Shown: positions 8,488 through 18,133 of the stretch, one piece after another
Layout: each line of letters starts with the position of its first letter
How positions within the stretch are numbered: position 1 is the first letter of the stretch
Origin: Chelativorans sp. YIM 93263
GTDB lineage: Bacteria > Pseudomonadota > Alphaproteobacteria > Rhizobiales > Rhizobiaceae
Length of the DNA stretch: 64,000 nucleotides
Direction: 5' to 3'
NCBI RefSeq assembly: GCF_028767125.1
Contig: NZ_JAKCWP010000009.1
Location: 121,040 to 185,039, forward strand
Position numbers and translations under genes: made by a program
The notes under the pieces: model-generated
The model's database searches: none
Told to the model about the DNA's origin: nothing
The model's input: the letters and a program-made list of their open reading frames with translations, nothing else

Positions 8488-8850
8488 GGTGGTCTGATCT
8501 TCATCAATCATACTCGTTAGGTCATCCCGTTCATCAAAGCGAGAAGTTAGTATATCTCCACTACCCAGATCGGTGCCATAGTACCACGACTCTGTTGATA
8601 CCGACCCATCAGGATGTGTAACAACAAGAATAGATCGCACGATGCATGTTTCTCGATATTTACTATCATAGACTAGGGACAGCTGCACATTGATTGCATT
8701 GGCGGCGGCGAGCGCCTGTGCTTCAGTGAAGAAAAAGCCAACAAGTCTACCAAGAGTGTCCCTTGAACACCACTTAATAATTCCCGATACCAAAACAGTA
8801 ACAGCGATTGGACCTCCGCGGCCGGCAATTTCCTTGGTTTGGTTATCCAT
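8473..8850 (-). CDS. hypothetical protein, 125 aa
   Basis: Start ATG 8850 is preceded by GAGGAGCG at good spacing. The product is a soluble mixed alpha/beta protein of 125 residues with a hydrophobic strand (IAVTVLVSGIIKWCSRD) and no recognised motif. It begins 32 bases after the tniQ stop on the same strand, so it may be read from the transposition operon or be the first cargo gene. Confidence 0.55.
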   Translation of the reverse strand: MDNQTKEIAGRGGPIAVTVLVSGIIKWCSRDTLGRLVGFFFTEAQALAAANAINVQLSLVYDSKYRETCIVRSILVVTHPDGSVSTESWYYGTDLGSGDILTSRFDERDDLTSMIDEDQTTSMRM

Positions 8851-8882
8851 TCAACGCTCCTCTGAATTAAGATGCTGCCTAC

Positions 8883-10740
8883 TCACCGGTCGTGAGTGAT
8901 TCGAATTAGCGTATTTTCGGCTGCATACCTGAAATAGAACCGGGCACCAATGATTACTGGATCGAAAGCTGGCTTGATTTCGACCGATTCCAGACGTGCT
9001 TTCATCCGCATGAAATGCTCCCCGCGCTCTTTGGCGAGATTCATAAGGGAGACATAGGATCGTTGGAACCGAGCCAAGTCCTCTGGCATGACGATCGTTT
9101 GCGGGCACCGATTGATCGGGTTCACCGCAGTGCGTGCGGGGAGATACCCGTGTTCGATCAAAGCTTTCACGACCTGCGTCTTCGTTCCCAATTGGTGCTC
9201 AACTTCTCGAAGCGACAATCCGCCGTGGTCCTCGAGCATCGTTTTTTCGCGAAGCTCATCGGGGTCCACAAGCACCGCCATGTAGCCACGCTCGTTGGCA
9301 TCACGGAAAGCACGCTCCAGCTTACCCGCCAGCAATAAATCCAGGATCTCGACCGCTTTGCAGTTCGCCTTCCGAACGGCCTGAGGGACGCTGCACAACC
9401 CGTGTTCCTGGTCCGTCAACAGCTTCGTGTTCGCCAGCAGTCGGTCAAGAAACACGCTGATATCTTCGCGACGAAACCGGAACTGGAGACCATGTTCGGC
9501 TCCCGCCTTGACATGAGGAGCAAGGTAACCCCGGTCGACCAGGATACCCCAGTGAACCCGTGGTGCATTTACGAGTTTTCTGCGCCTCCTTCGCGGACAC
9601 GGTGTCCTTGACCTCCGCAACAAATTCCGCGATCTCCTCAGCATCGAGCATGATGCGGGCATTGGCCAGCGTCGCAGTATCCTTGGAGAGGACATCCGCT
9701 TCGATGAGAAGCTTTCGCAGGCGCTTTGGGTGCACACCGAATTCCTTGGAGGCCGACTGCACCGAATGCCAGCGTCGATCTGTGATCGGGCCGAAGAGGT
9801 CATCACCCGGGCCGAGAGGAAGGGTGTCAATCGCGTGCTCGCGGATCAGCTTTCGAACCGGGTCGTAAGCGGGGTCGTCGGAATCGTGTGCGAGCGTCTC
9901 GTACAGACGACCGTAGAGCGCCCGTCCACCAACATCTCCGGTCTTGCCCCCGAAAGCGGCCTGCTTCTCCGACAGCCAGCTACGGATTCCATCCTCACCA
10001 CAGGAGGTGATGGAAAAGCCGGCTGCCCCCGCCTGCCACCAATCGTCCCCGCTGAAGCTGCGGATCGGAGCCTTGAGGCCGCGCGTCACCACGGCACCCA
10101 ATAGCTCGGTGAACCTTGCGGCGACATAGAAGGGCAGGGCGTCGAGGAAGGGAGCGGCACCGACGTGTCCGTTAATCCGGTCGAGGAGATAATGTTCGAA
10201 AGCCGAAGGCTCGCGCACAACCGAACGCTTAGCCGCTTCCGGGATTTCCCAGCGGTCCACTTGCACCATCGCAGCAAAATCATGGATCATCGAAGGCTCC
10301 TGCTGCACGGAGCACTCGACAAGCGACACGTTGTGGACGTTACATGTCCGGATGAACGAGATCAGCCATTTCCTGCGGCCCCATGCCCGTGCCAGGGGGT
10401 GCTCATCCTGGCGGCGCATGTCTTCAGCCAGGCATTCGGGACAGAAACGCAGGCGGTTGCGGATCATCAGGTTCCGCGTCATCCGCTGGCCGTCGACTTG
10501 GTACCCGTCCGCCGTTTTCAGGATCGCGCTGTCTCTGAGAGAACTCACGTCGATGTCTGCCAGATATGCAAGTCTCGAGAGGGCAGCGTCACGGCCATCC
10601 ACCACGTCCTGAAAGTTGAAGCCCAGATCGGCGCAGAAGTGGCGTGCTTCCAGGCGGCCGTTCATGGCCGCCAGTCTGGAGCAGAAGCTTGCCGGGGTTT
10701 CGCCGGAATGAAGACGGGTTCTGATAGTTAACTGGGTCAT
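8883..10740 (-). pseudogene. tniQ: tniQ/tnsD-like target-selection protein, frameshifted
   Basis: The start ATG at 10740 has a GAGGAG site. The N-terminal TniQ domain (TIRTRLHSGETPASFCSRLAAM) is followed by a zinc-finger motif (RFCPECL ... CNVHNVSL). The frame is coherent to KDTVSAKEAQK, then continues in a second frame (LVNAPRVHWGILVDRGYLAP) to the stop at 8883. The switch lies in the A4 tract on the minus strand (plus-strand TTTT at 9576-9579) and is equivalent to one extra base. Read through, the protein would be about 618 residues, close to TnsD-type length. TniQ proteins choose the insertion site, so truncation would remove the C-terminal target-binding part. A programmed shift is possible but less likely. 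Confidence 0.8.
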
Positions 10741-10750
10741 GTCCGTCTCC

Positions 10751-11821
10751 TCAAACCTTTCGGCGGCGTTTCGGGGCAGGGGAGACCTCTTCGGCTGGAC
10801 GATCTCGGACAAGAGCAGCCGAAGGCTGAAGCATTTGCCAGTCGGCGCGAAGAAATACGTTCTCGTCCTCAGTACAACCGGAGAAGCGGCTGTAAGCCGC
10901 CGCGAAATGTCTCGCCTTCACCTGTCCGCCTGCAGCTTCATCGAACATCGCTTGCTCGATCGCGCCGCGGACGAGTTGAATTACAACGCCGAAGCGGCCG
11001 TAGGCGGCGTGGAGCAGGCGGTGGATGAACTCGTCTGGCAGGGCCGAGGCGAGCTGCATTTCGGCGTGCTTTGTCACCATGTGTTCGATCATCTTTCGTA
11101 CGGAGACGGCGTCTTTCGCAAATTCCAGGTTGCTGAACTCGAAGATGCGGGATCTGCGCATCAGCTGCACATCGGATGAGACCAGGCGCGCGAGTGTCGG
11201 AATACCAGACAGGATGAAACACACAGGCCAGTCCGGCTGTTGCATGACGTTCTTGATTGTATCCGACAGCTTTTGCCGTTCGGTGTCGTTCAGCGTGTTC
11301 ACGGCATGCTGCATCTCATCGATGTGAATGAACATCACCTTGCGAATCCGGATCTGCTGACGGACGAGCTCCCACACCATGTGTTCTTTGATTTCTCGGG
11401 AGAGGGGATATCCCAACGCCCTAAGTACTTCCCGCCCCAATTGCTTCAGCGTGCAAGGGGAGGGGGCCACGACGCTGATCAGGGGAGATGTCGAGATGCC
11501 ATAACGGTCCTGGTAGGGCTGAAATTCGGCTCTTTTCGCGATGATGCGTTTGAGAAGTGTCGTCTTCCCCGCCCCGGAATCTCCGATGACCACCAGCGCC
11601 GACCCATCGCGGCGTACGCTGTCGTGCGAGCTGGCGGCATTCTGGATGAGCATCTCGATCTCAGTTGCAAGAGCCGCATCCGTTGGAGTGGAAACGTGCT
11701 TCGAGTGCAGCTTTGCAAGGCGTTCTGCCCGGTCACGTGTTTTGTCGGGCATTGCCGATCTCAGACGGGCGAGCGCCTCTGCGGCGTCTTCTGGAAAGTG
11801 GATTTGTTCCAAAGTCTCCAT
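10751..11821 (-). CDS. tniB: TniB/TnsC-type AAA+ transposition regulator
   Basis: A 356-residue AAA+ ATPase. Walker A is VIGDSGAGKTTLLKRI, Walker B is VMFIHIDEMQHAV, and sensor-type residues lie in FILSGIPTLARLV and LMRRSRIFEF. It resembles TniB of Tn5053/Tn402 and TnsC of Tn7, which couple target recognition by TniQ/TnsD to the transposase through ATP-dependent filaments. It ends in a basic tail (PAPKRRRKV). It is intact, unlike its neighbours tniQ and (probably) tnsA. Confidence 0.92.
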   Translation of the reverse strand: METLEQIHFPEDAAEALARLRSAMPDKTRDRAERLAKLHSKHVSTPTDAALATEIEMLIQNAASSHDSVRRDGSALVVIGDSGAGKTTLLKRIIAKRAEFQPYQDRYGISTSPLISVVAPSPCTLKQLGREVLRALGYPLSREIKEHMVWELVRQQIRIRKVMFIHIDEMQHAVNTLNDTERQKLSDTIKNVMQQPDWPVCFILSGIPTLARLVSSDVQLMRRSRIFEFSNLEFAKDAVSVRKMIEHMVTKHAEMQLASALPDEFIHRLLHAAYGRFGVVIQLVRGAIEQAMFDEAAGGQVKARHFAAAYSRFSGCTEDENVFLRADWQMLQPSAALVRDRPAEEVSPAPKRRRKV

Positions 11822-11842
11822 AATTGAGTTCCTTTCTCTTCA

Positions 11843-14098
11843 TCAGTCGTCGAACGACCAGTCATCAGTGCGACCGGCTTTATCGGATCCGTCGTCATCA
11901 TCGGCGTAGGGTTCGACGTCCATCGCGTAAGGGGACGGTTGCGGTTCCGGCATTACAGGGGTGGCGCGAACGTGATCGTCGTCGGGATTGAGGTCGTCGA
12001 CCGGTGGGTCTTCCCACCATCTTTCCGGAAGGGTGATGATTTCGCCACCCGGGGGCGCATGGACCTCACCGTCATCCATGATCTCGAATGTACGGAAGTG
12101 GGTACGATCGACTTCACGGAAGTATTCCCTGTTCATCACTGGTGAGCCAAGTTCGGCGCGTTGGGCAGCCATTTCGCCGTAGGCCCGGCATTCGGAAATT
12201 GCCTCGGCGACTACTGCTTGGGAAACACGGGCATTATCGGCGTGGACACGGGAGAGATGTTGGACGGCGGCAATCCATTCCCACACGCTGACGCCCTGAA
12301 ATCCGTCGAATCGTGGCAGGGCCGCCGCCCATCCGCCGCGCTCCTCGTGCCAGAACGAGATCTCGCCGAGATCGAAACGGTTCACGCGGATGTGGATGGA
12401 GGGATTTGCCTTCGAGGCCCGGATCTTTTGGAGCAACGGCGACTGGTAATGGATCCCGAGGAAGCGGACACCTTTGCTGCCAATTCTGCACTCGCAGTGG
12501 ACCCCGAAGATGCTCCGACGCTGAAATGGAGCTGGCGGTGGAGTGACCGGATCCCGCTTTGTCATGCGGAGCCACGCGTTGCGGGGCGTTTCGCCGGCAA
12601 GGCCCGTATGCGGCGTATTGTGATAGGCATCCACAATGGCGCGGACGAGAAGGCGGTTCAGTTCCTCCACGGAGATGGACGCGTTGCCTTCCGAGTCATA
12701 GTTACCCCGGAGCACGACGTTCGCAAATGTCTGTCCAGTGTACCAAGCGAGGAACCGCTGTCGAATGGTCAGGAACATCCGCTCCACGGTTCCCCGCAGG
12801 TGTGGCTTCCCTGAAGGCGGGATAACAGCGTTGCCGGTCAGCGCCAGAACCGTCGCCTTGAAAGAGTTGGCCACATAGGCAGCGCCGGCGTCCGTATAGA
12901 CGCATTCCGGCGTGCCATGCATTTCCCAAGGCGTTTGGGCTCCCACTGCGTCTGCGATGTACTGCTTGTCATGGACCGCCATCTCCAATGTAGCGATGGA
13001 CGACTCCGCCGACGGCGGCTTGTCGATAAACCGCATTGCCAGAATGCAACGCGTTGCAACGTCAATCGCGATCGACAGCCAGACTCGGGCGGGTTTGATC
13101 GCTTCTTTTTCTTTTTCGGAAAGAGTGTTCCAGATGCCGATATCCATAAGGATCGTCATCAACTCCACTTCGTACTCATCCATCTCCACGCGCTGCAGAG
13201 GACGTTCGACGTCGATGCCTGTCTGGGTGATCTGGAGCTTCCTTGTCGCGTAGTCCGTGCCCATTCTTCCGGCCAACACGAAAAAGTGGTCGAGTTTGTC
13301 GATCATGGTTTCGAAGGTGCGGCGGCTCGGCGAACGGAGAGGTTCCAGGCCTTTCAGCGCCCGTTCCTTGTTCAGCAAAAACAGCTCCGCATTCATGTCT
13401 CTGAACAAGGTGGCCTTCGATGGCTTGTTCGAGCTGGCGTACCCCGCCGCCCACTTGCGGTGGATTTCAGTTTCCTCGGCCGTGAAACGCGACGGGCGCG
13501 TGCCGGGATACCGGTAGCCGTCTCGGAGAGAACGGGCGTCAAACCCGGCTTGCTCGTATCTTTTCAACCAGCGACGGAATGTGCGCGGCGATACGGCAGC
13601 GCGCCGTACTTCTTTGGTTCCTCCGCGAGGTTTCCTGCCCTTTGCGCACGCCTCGGCGTCATCGAGTTCCGTTTGCCGTGCACGCATGTATTCGGCGAGG
13701 GATTCATCCGAGCGGGAGTAACGGCCTTCGGCTTCGAGGCGGAAGAAGTCATGGATCAGAGAATGTCGCCAGAGGATAGTATCTTGGACCTTCTCGCTCA
13801 GATCAGTAACCGGAAGTGCGCTGTGTTCGGCGCGAACATGCGCGTCAGACCCGCGAAACCAGTCCGTGTCGACGTTCAGTTCTCCATCGGCGATCTTGCG
13901 GTAGACGAGTTCATGCGAGAAGTGCTCGACCAGTTCCGGGTTGTCATGGCGGCGGAAGACATGCCCGCTGGAACTTTTTCGGTCATACATGTACGCCGTG
14001 TTTCCGATCTTGATACGATCGTGCCGCCCGAAACGGTAAAAGGGAACAACCGGAGCGTGCGATCCGATGGATGCAATGGTGTTTTCAGCGAAGCTCAT
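11843..14098 (-). CDS. tnsB: TniA/TnsB-type DDE transposase
   Basis: A 751-residue transposase. The N-terminal half carries helix-turn-helix DNA-binding regions (SPRTFRRWLKRYEQAGFDA). The rve/integrase catalytic core supplies the acidic triad: Asp in RVEMDEYEVEL, Asp in CVYTDAGAAYVANSF, and Glu in HLRGTVERMFLTI. A Mu-type C-terminal beta-barrel (RSIFGVHCECRIGSKGVRFLG) and an acidic tail follow. It would cut the 3' ends and join them to target. ATG overlaps the tnsA stop (ATGA), indicating translational coupling. Confidence 0.93.
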   Translation of the reverse strand: MSFAENTIASIGSHAPVVPFYRFGRHDRIKIGNTAYMYDRKSSSGHVFRRHDNPELVEHFSHELVYRKIADGELNVDTDWFRGSDAHVRAEHSALPVTDLSEKVQDTILWRHSLIHDFFRLEAEGRYSRSDESLAEYMRARQTELDDAEACAKGRKPRGGTKEVRRAAVSPRTFRRWLKRYEQAGFDARSLRDGYRYPGTRPSRFTAEETEIHRKWAAGYASSNKPSKATLFRDMNAELFLLNKERALKGLEPLRSPSRRTFETMIDKLDHFFVLAGRMGTDYATRKLQITQTGIDVERPLQRVEMDEYEVELMTILMDIGIWNTLSEKEKEAIKPARVWLSIAIDVATRCILAMRFIDKPPSAESSIATLEMAVHDKQYIADAVGAQTPWEMHGTPECVYTDAGAAYVANSFKATVLALTGNAVIPPSGKPHLRGTVERMFLTIRQRFLAWYTGQTFANVVLRGNYDSEGNASISVEELNRLLVRAIVDAYHNTPHTGLAGETPRNAWLRMTKRDPVTPPPAPFQRRSIFGVHCECRIGSKGVRFLGIHYQSPLLQKIRASKANPSIHIRVNRFDLGEISFWHEERGGWAAALPRFDGFQGVSVWEWIAAVQHLSRVHADNARVSQAVVAEAISECRAYGEMAAQRAELGSPVMNREYFREVDRTHFRTFEIMDDGEVHAPPGGEIITLPERWWEDPPVDDLNPDDDHVRATPVMPEPQPSPYAMDVEPYADDDDGSDKAGRTDDWSFDD

Positions 14099-14805
14099 CT
14101 GAAATCTCCTTGTGCTGCGGCAAGCACGTCGTGGTTCACGCGCACGTACGTGTGGCCACCGATGCGCGTGTGCAGAGAATCGCGCGCGACCGGTTCGAGG
14201 ACGCCCTCATCGATCAGGCACCAGAACGCAGTCCTGGCGAGGCCGGGATCCAACGCTGCTTTCAGCAGGTCGTGGACACGGACCAAGCCCTCGATTGTGG
14301 AGGCGATGCGCAGAAGCCTGGCGCAATCCTCCTCGTTGCGCATCCGCCGTGCCCTGAGTACATTTTCAGCGTTGTACACGCGCGCCCGGCTAATCTGCCT
14401 CTCGGTGAGGATGACCGCCTTGTCCGCGATGCGAGCCAGGCTCTGCCGCCGGATCAGCTCAATCTCGACGTCAAGGCGTGTTCGTCTGACGCGCCAGAAA
14501 GGCTTTACGGCATAGGCTACCCGGCAGCCGTCGTCGAACACCGCGAGAAGGTCAAAGGTGTGTTTGCGTTTCACCCTCTCATGGTCGACGTACCAGACCG
14601 CTTTCGGCTGCTCCCAGAGTTCGCGGACGTCACGTCTGGCCAGCAAGACCGTCATCGCTTTGGCCTCAAGGAGGCTTTCTGCGATCATGCTGCGGTTCGA
14701 CGCGGCGTTTGCGACGCTAGCGCGCGCAGACGCCTTCGTTTTCCAGTCGAAACGTCGGGAAGCGTTAGAGTCTCCGGGCGGCACCCAAACTTGGGTCATG
14801 CTCAA
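14095..14805 (-). CDS. tnsA: TnsA-like endonuclease (body)
   Basis: The restriction-endonuclease-like TnsA domain: Glu in IAESLLEAKAMTVLLARRD, Asp in KRKHTFDLLAVF and Lys in VAYAVKPFW form the E-D-(x)K set. A C-terminal domain with ARIADKAVILTERQISRAR follows. TnsA cuts the 5' ends so that transposition is cut-and-paste. The frame as given starts at TTG 14805 with ATG two codons later, and neither has a clear ribosome site. The upstream piece at 14838-14983 is probably its true N-terminus, separated by one extra base. Confidence 0.82.
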   Translation of the reverse strand: MSMTQVWVPPGDSNASRRFDWKTKASARASVANAASNRSMIAESLLEAKAMTVLLARRDVRELWEQPKAVWYVDHERVKRKHTFDLLAVFDDGCRVAYAVKPFWRVRRTRLDVEIELIRRQSLARIADKAVILTERQISRARVYNAENVLRARRMRNEEDCARLLRIASTIEGLVRVHDLLKAALDPGLARTAFWCLIDEGVLEPVARDSLHTRIGGHTYVRVNHDVLAAAQGDFR

Positions 14806-14837
14806 GACCTCGTTCGCGCGGAAGGCACGGTATTTCG

Positions 14838-14983
14838 CACCCTCCTCCCGTGGTCTCGATCACCCGACCCGTGAACAGGTGGTCAGGACGCAGAAACGTC
14901 GTCGTCGAGGTAATGTTTCCCGACGCCAGGGCAATGCCCGCACGACGATCATGGAGATGTTTCAGAAAATGCCGTTCACTCAT
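14838..14983 (-). pseudogene. displaced N-terminus of tnsA
   Basis: ATG 14983 has a good AAAGGA ribosome site. The frame reads to DHLFTGRVIETTGGG and then, if one G of the GGG run (plus-strand CCC 14840-14842) is dropped, continues AKYRAFRANEVLSMTQVWV straight into the TnsA body. Without the correction it runs out of frame and ends at 14765. The joined protein would be about 295 residues, near the 273 of Tn7 TnsA. Confidence 0.6.
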
Positions 14984-15125
14984 GAAGCTGTCCTTTCAAT
15001 GCAATGCCGTTGATGCTTGATGAAAGGACGATCCGGACGCCGATGCTGGACATCGGCATGAACACATACCGATGTTTAGGCCTTCGCCGTGCGGTCGTCC
15101 CGCTCAAATATCGATATGCGTTTCG

Positions 15126-15257
15126 TCATGGTGTTTCGACCTGTGGCTGCCGATGGGGCGCATCGGGAGGAGGCTTATGTCAGCATGAGGGAGGAAGATC
15201 AAGATCCCGAAACCGGCGGGATGTTCTCTACAAATGTCATGTGACGATTCGGCAACA
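15126..15257. repeat. candidate transposon right end with TnsB-site-like repeats
   Basis: Three degenerate copies lie about 55 bases apart upstream of tnsA: CGTCATGGTGTTTCGA (from 15125), TGTCAGCATGAGG (from 15179) and TGTCATGTGACGATTCGG (15235-15252). The last resembles the TGTCA-n-GTGAC sites of Tn7-like/CAST ends. A minus-strand TGTTGCCGAA beginning at 15257 could be the terminal TGT. The site is nearly palindromic, so its orientation is uncertain. No target duplication could be assigned. Confidence 0.3.
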
Positions 15258-15609
15258 GTGAGGTGTCCGGGCTTAAACTCTGTGCTTGCGGGATCTTGGG
15301 CGCATGGCGATCACGTGCAAGAAGGATACCCCCTATTTCCGCTTCCGCCCCCTACAAGCCGTCGAAGATTGGCTCGCCTATCCCTGTGGCTTCTACGAAT
15401 CCGGAGCGGACGTGATATTGGCCGGACAAAAAGGTTGGTAAAGCTGATGGAATGTCCCAGACCGCCTTGGGCGCTCCGGATCAGGCTGAAATGTAAGGTG
15501 GTCGATCTCCAGCGCCCGTTCGAGATGTGCCCACGTTGCCGCTTCAAACTCTTCCGGCCTCCTCATGGGTAGAGCCGATCCGTGCACCTTTTTCGTCTAG
15601 ACAATGAAA

Positions 15610-15966
15610 GCGACCAGTCAAACGGCCGAATATGATCAGAATACGTTTTACGAGGCGTGGAGACTCATTATCCGGCGCTACGGGATCTACAATCCATACA
15701 CGCAGAGTGGAGTCGAGCTGTTGAGCGAGAGGATCCGGGTCGATAGCGTTTCCGAGTGACTTGCCAACTTTCTTGCCGTCCACGGTGACATAGCCATGCA
15801 CGAGGATACGCGTTGGAAGCGGCAACCCAGCCGACAACAGGACGCCGATGGCGTGGAAGCGTAGAATGCCCTTTCCAATAACGTGCTCACGAAAGGAGGC
15901 GGTGAGCCAAAAACGAGAGAAGTTGTCGCCAACAGTCGCGAGAACGTGATGAGCGTCTACGGCCAA
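15610..15966 (-). pseudogene. methionyl-tRNA synthetase fragment
   Basis: The frame contains HVIGKGILRFHAI, LLSAGLPLPTRILVHGYVTV and DGKKVGKSLGNAIDP, which is the region around the KMSKS loop of class I MetRS (family: HVIGKDxxRFH, SAGLPLPxRxxxHG, G-K-KxSKSxGNxxDP). The YWPA stretch is missing after FHAI and the loop reads KKVGKS. No Rossmann N-terminus or anticodon domain is found nearby. It is a decayed internal piece of a second MetRS gene, not a working synthetase. Confidence 0.72.
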
Positions 15967-16306
15967 TCGCTCGCCCAGCAGCTCAACGCTTCGTTCAGCT
16001 CCGGCGGCCGGAGGTGAGGGGAGTAGCCATGGACGCCCAGCGCGTTGGCGAAGCGGCTCGCCATCATCGACATCATCCTCCTTTTGGGGGGCTGGTGATG
16101 CCTAACACCGAAGTCCACTTCATTCTTAATGCCGCAAGCTCTCGAGGACCGCTATGTCTTCGAGACCGCTGACCGTGGCCTCGCCGTCAAGGCGTCGACG
16201 GGCAGATACGATGACCACATGCTTCAGTTCATCAATTACGTGGTCGCTACCTACACAGCCAACCCTCCCACCAACCGCATCGAGGTGCCCAGTGATTGCA
16301 GCCTGC
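15967..16306. other. no gene recognised
   Basis: About 340 bases between the MetRS remnant and the split coiled-coil gene. Short frames here have no ribosome site and no recognisable motif. The stretch is probably debris of the same insertion history. Confidence 0.4.
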
Positions 16307-17608
16307 TTATTCAGACTCCTGGTTTACTGGCGGTCTCGGTTTTGTCTTGGGCGGCTTACCTGTGAAAAGCGATTTGGTTGCGAGTCCCTTCACTTGATCC
16401 GTGAAGCCTGGAATAACTGCTATGGCTTGCTTCACCACATCCGACGAGGCAAGTTCATGCCATGGGCTGCCATGGGTATCCGTCTCCACAAGACGCAGGG
16501 GAAGTTCATCAAGGCGAGATAATGCTGATGTGAGCAGCTTCGTCTCCATATCCTTATCAAACCTCGCGGCCTCGCGCCGAAAACCTTCATATGCGCGAGA
16601 GATAGAGGCTTTGAAGGCATAGTCCTCCGCGAGCCGGAACCGCTGACCGATCTGTTTCGTTGCCAGCCACGCAAACCAGACCGGCGCGCCGACGGACAAG
16701 ATAGACAGGACCAGATTCAGTACTATGATCGACGTAGATGCGTTTGGATTCCTGAAAAGTTCTGAGAGTGCGCTCAACTGCTCCGAACCAAAATAGCTAC
16801 CGGCAATAAGAGCGGTGACGAGACCGACGACCCAAATCCACATCGATGTAGCCAAGGCGTTAGATCGCTAACTAAATGCGGCAGCCAACCCAACGCTGGT
16901 GGCGGCAGAGTAAGCTGTCTCGCAGCGCTCTAGAACGGCGTTGGCTTCTTCCAAACTCCTCTGTAATTCCTTGTCGAAATTGTCCGCATCCGTCCGTACG
17001 TCTACAATGCGCCCCTGATCTTGGGTGGCCTCTCGGAGGAGATCCTCGATCTTTTGCCGCGCTTCGGACAGCGATTCCAAGTCCGTGGGCAACTGATCGG
17101 CGGCATTGTAAGCCTTCTCAATTCTCTCCACCATCGCCGCTAGCGAAGCAGTGCGGGGACTTAGGTCTTTCAGTCGAGCTTCCATACCGCGCAACTGAAC
17201 AGTCAGCTTTTTCAGCCTGCGTCTAGCTTCTTCATGATCATCTTGCCTCAGCACTGGGGAAAGTGCTTTTTCTAGGCCTCTCAACGTAAACAGATACGCT
17301 GGTACGGCTTGATTTGCGTTGGTCCATAGCTGAACTACTGTGCCAGACTGTAGATGCTGCAGACGGCGCACGTAATCTTGTAGACGCGCCTCATGATCGC
17401 CAACCTGATCCCCACCTTCTTCCTCTATACGATCAATGATAGATTGAGTTTCTTCGATCAGTTCTACACGTGTAAGACCCGGAAAACTCCAGTTGTTATG
17501 TGCGATTCCGAAAGGCTCGTCATTCGGAATTTTTGTTTCCAGTACTGCTATGATCTTCTCTAGCTGTTCCTTGATTGCCGTGAGTGCCTTATGCAAGTCC
17601 CCCCCCAT
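16307..17608 (-). pseudogene. coiled-coil / two-helix membrane protein split by an in-frame TAG
   Basis: The gene starts at 17608 and runs to TAG at 16868-16870 (...GLAAAFS*). The same frame then continues RSNALATSMWIWVVGLVTAL without any base shift to the stop at 16307. Read through, it is a 433-codon gene. It has a charged coiled-coil N-terminal half (QLRGMEARLKDLSPRTASLA, DNFDKELQRSLEEANAVLE), two membrane helices (MWIWVVGLVTALIAGSYF and IIVLNLVLSILSVGAPVWFA) and a soluble C-terminal tail. The second part alone lacks a good start. The family function is unknown; a transcript could still yield the truncated soluble part. Confidence 0.75.
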
Positions 17609-17791
17609 TGATGGTCACCGTTGCTGAACGAGCGTCACATAGGCGGCGCGGGATGTCTAGCGACCAGCTTCTTGCCACTTGCCCACGGCAGAGGCTCAGG
17701 CCCTGCCGGGGGCAAGCAGATTACCCTGGGCAAGGGAAAGCCTGCGCAAGGGCATTGAGGCTCACGAGGAACCAATCCTTAGAGGCGCTTT

Positions 17792-18133
17792 CTACTGGGC
17801 CCTGTCCGGCGGGACGCCTTGGGGCAAGCCGAGCCTGTAATACCTGGATAATGTCCTGGCATATCCGAGCGTCGGTGCGAAAGCGAAAATCGCGGTCGTG
17901 ATGCCGAGGTCGCCTTCTTCGATATGCGGGTGTCCCAGAACTCTTCCAGACAAACATACGGAAGGCCTCAATTTCAGGCTCCAGCCTTCGATCATCGGCG
18001 CATTCGACAACGCCGCATCGTCGGGATGATTTCCATTGCGGATTTGCTCGAGATCGTTGGCGAGCCTGCGAAGTCGCTCGATTTCGAACTCCAGACCGGG
18101 AACATGTGCCCGGTCGTCGGATACCATGATCAT
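17792..18133 (-). CDS. DUF6634-like protein
   Basis: A 113-residue protein. ATG 18133 has a strong AAGGAG site. An N-terminal helix (GLEFEIERLRRLANDLEQIR) is followed by NAPMIEGWSLKLRPSVCLSG, LGHPHI and the C-terminal signature GYARTLSRYYRLG, which resembles the DUF6634 family found in rhizobial accessory regions. Function is unknown. It lies 180 bases downstream of the FtsH-like gene on the same strand and may belong to the same transcript. Confidence 0.65.
   Translation of the reverse strand: MIMVSDDRAHVPGLEFEIERLRRLANDLEQIRNGNHPDDAALSNAPMIEGWSLKLRPSVCLSGRVLGHPHIEEGDLGITTAIFAFAPTLGYARTLSRYYRLGLPQGVPPDRAQ

Larger units (their letters stand above)
8883..15257 (-). mobile_element. Tn7-like transposition module, probably inactive
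   Basis: The module has the order tnsA-tnsB-tnsC-tniQ on the minus strand, with ATGA or short-gap coupling: tnsA/tnsB overlap by 4 bases, tnsB-tnsC gap 21, tnsC-tniQ gap 10. This is the standard heteromeric Tn7-like set (endonuclease, DDE transposase, AAA+ regulator, target selector). tniQ contains a frameshift and tnsA probably does too. The promoter-side end is placed near 15.26 kb from TnsB-site-like repeats; the far end was not found, and cargo may extend in either direction. Confidence 0.65.

Noticed and set aside
12917..14515. 532-codon plus-strand ORF opposite tnsB
   Set aside because: Antisense to an unmistakable DDE transposase; no motif and no ribosome site.
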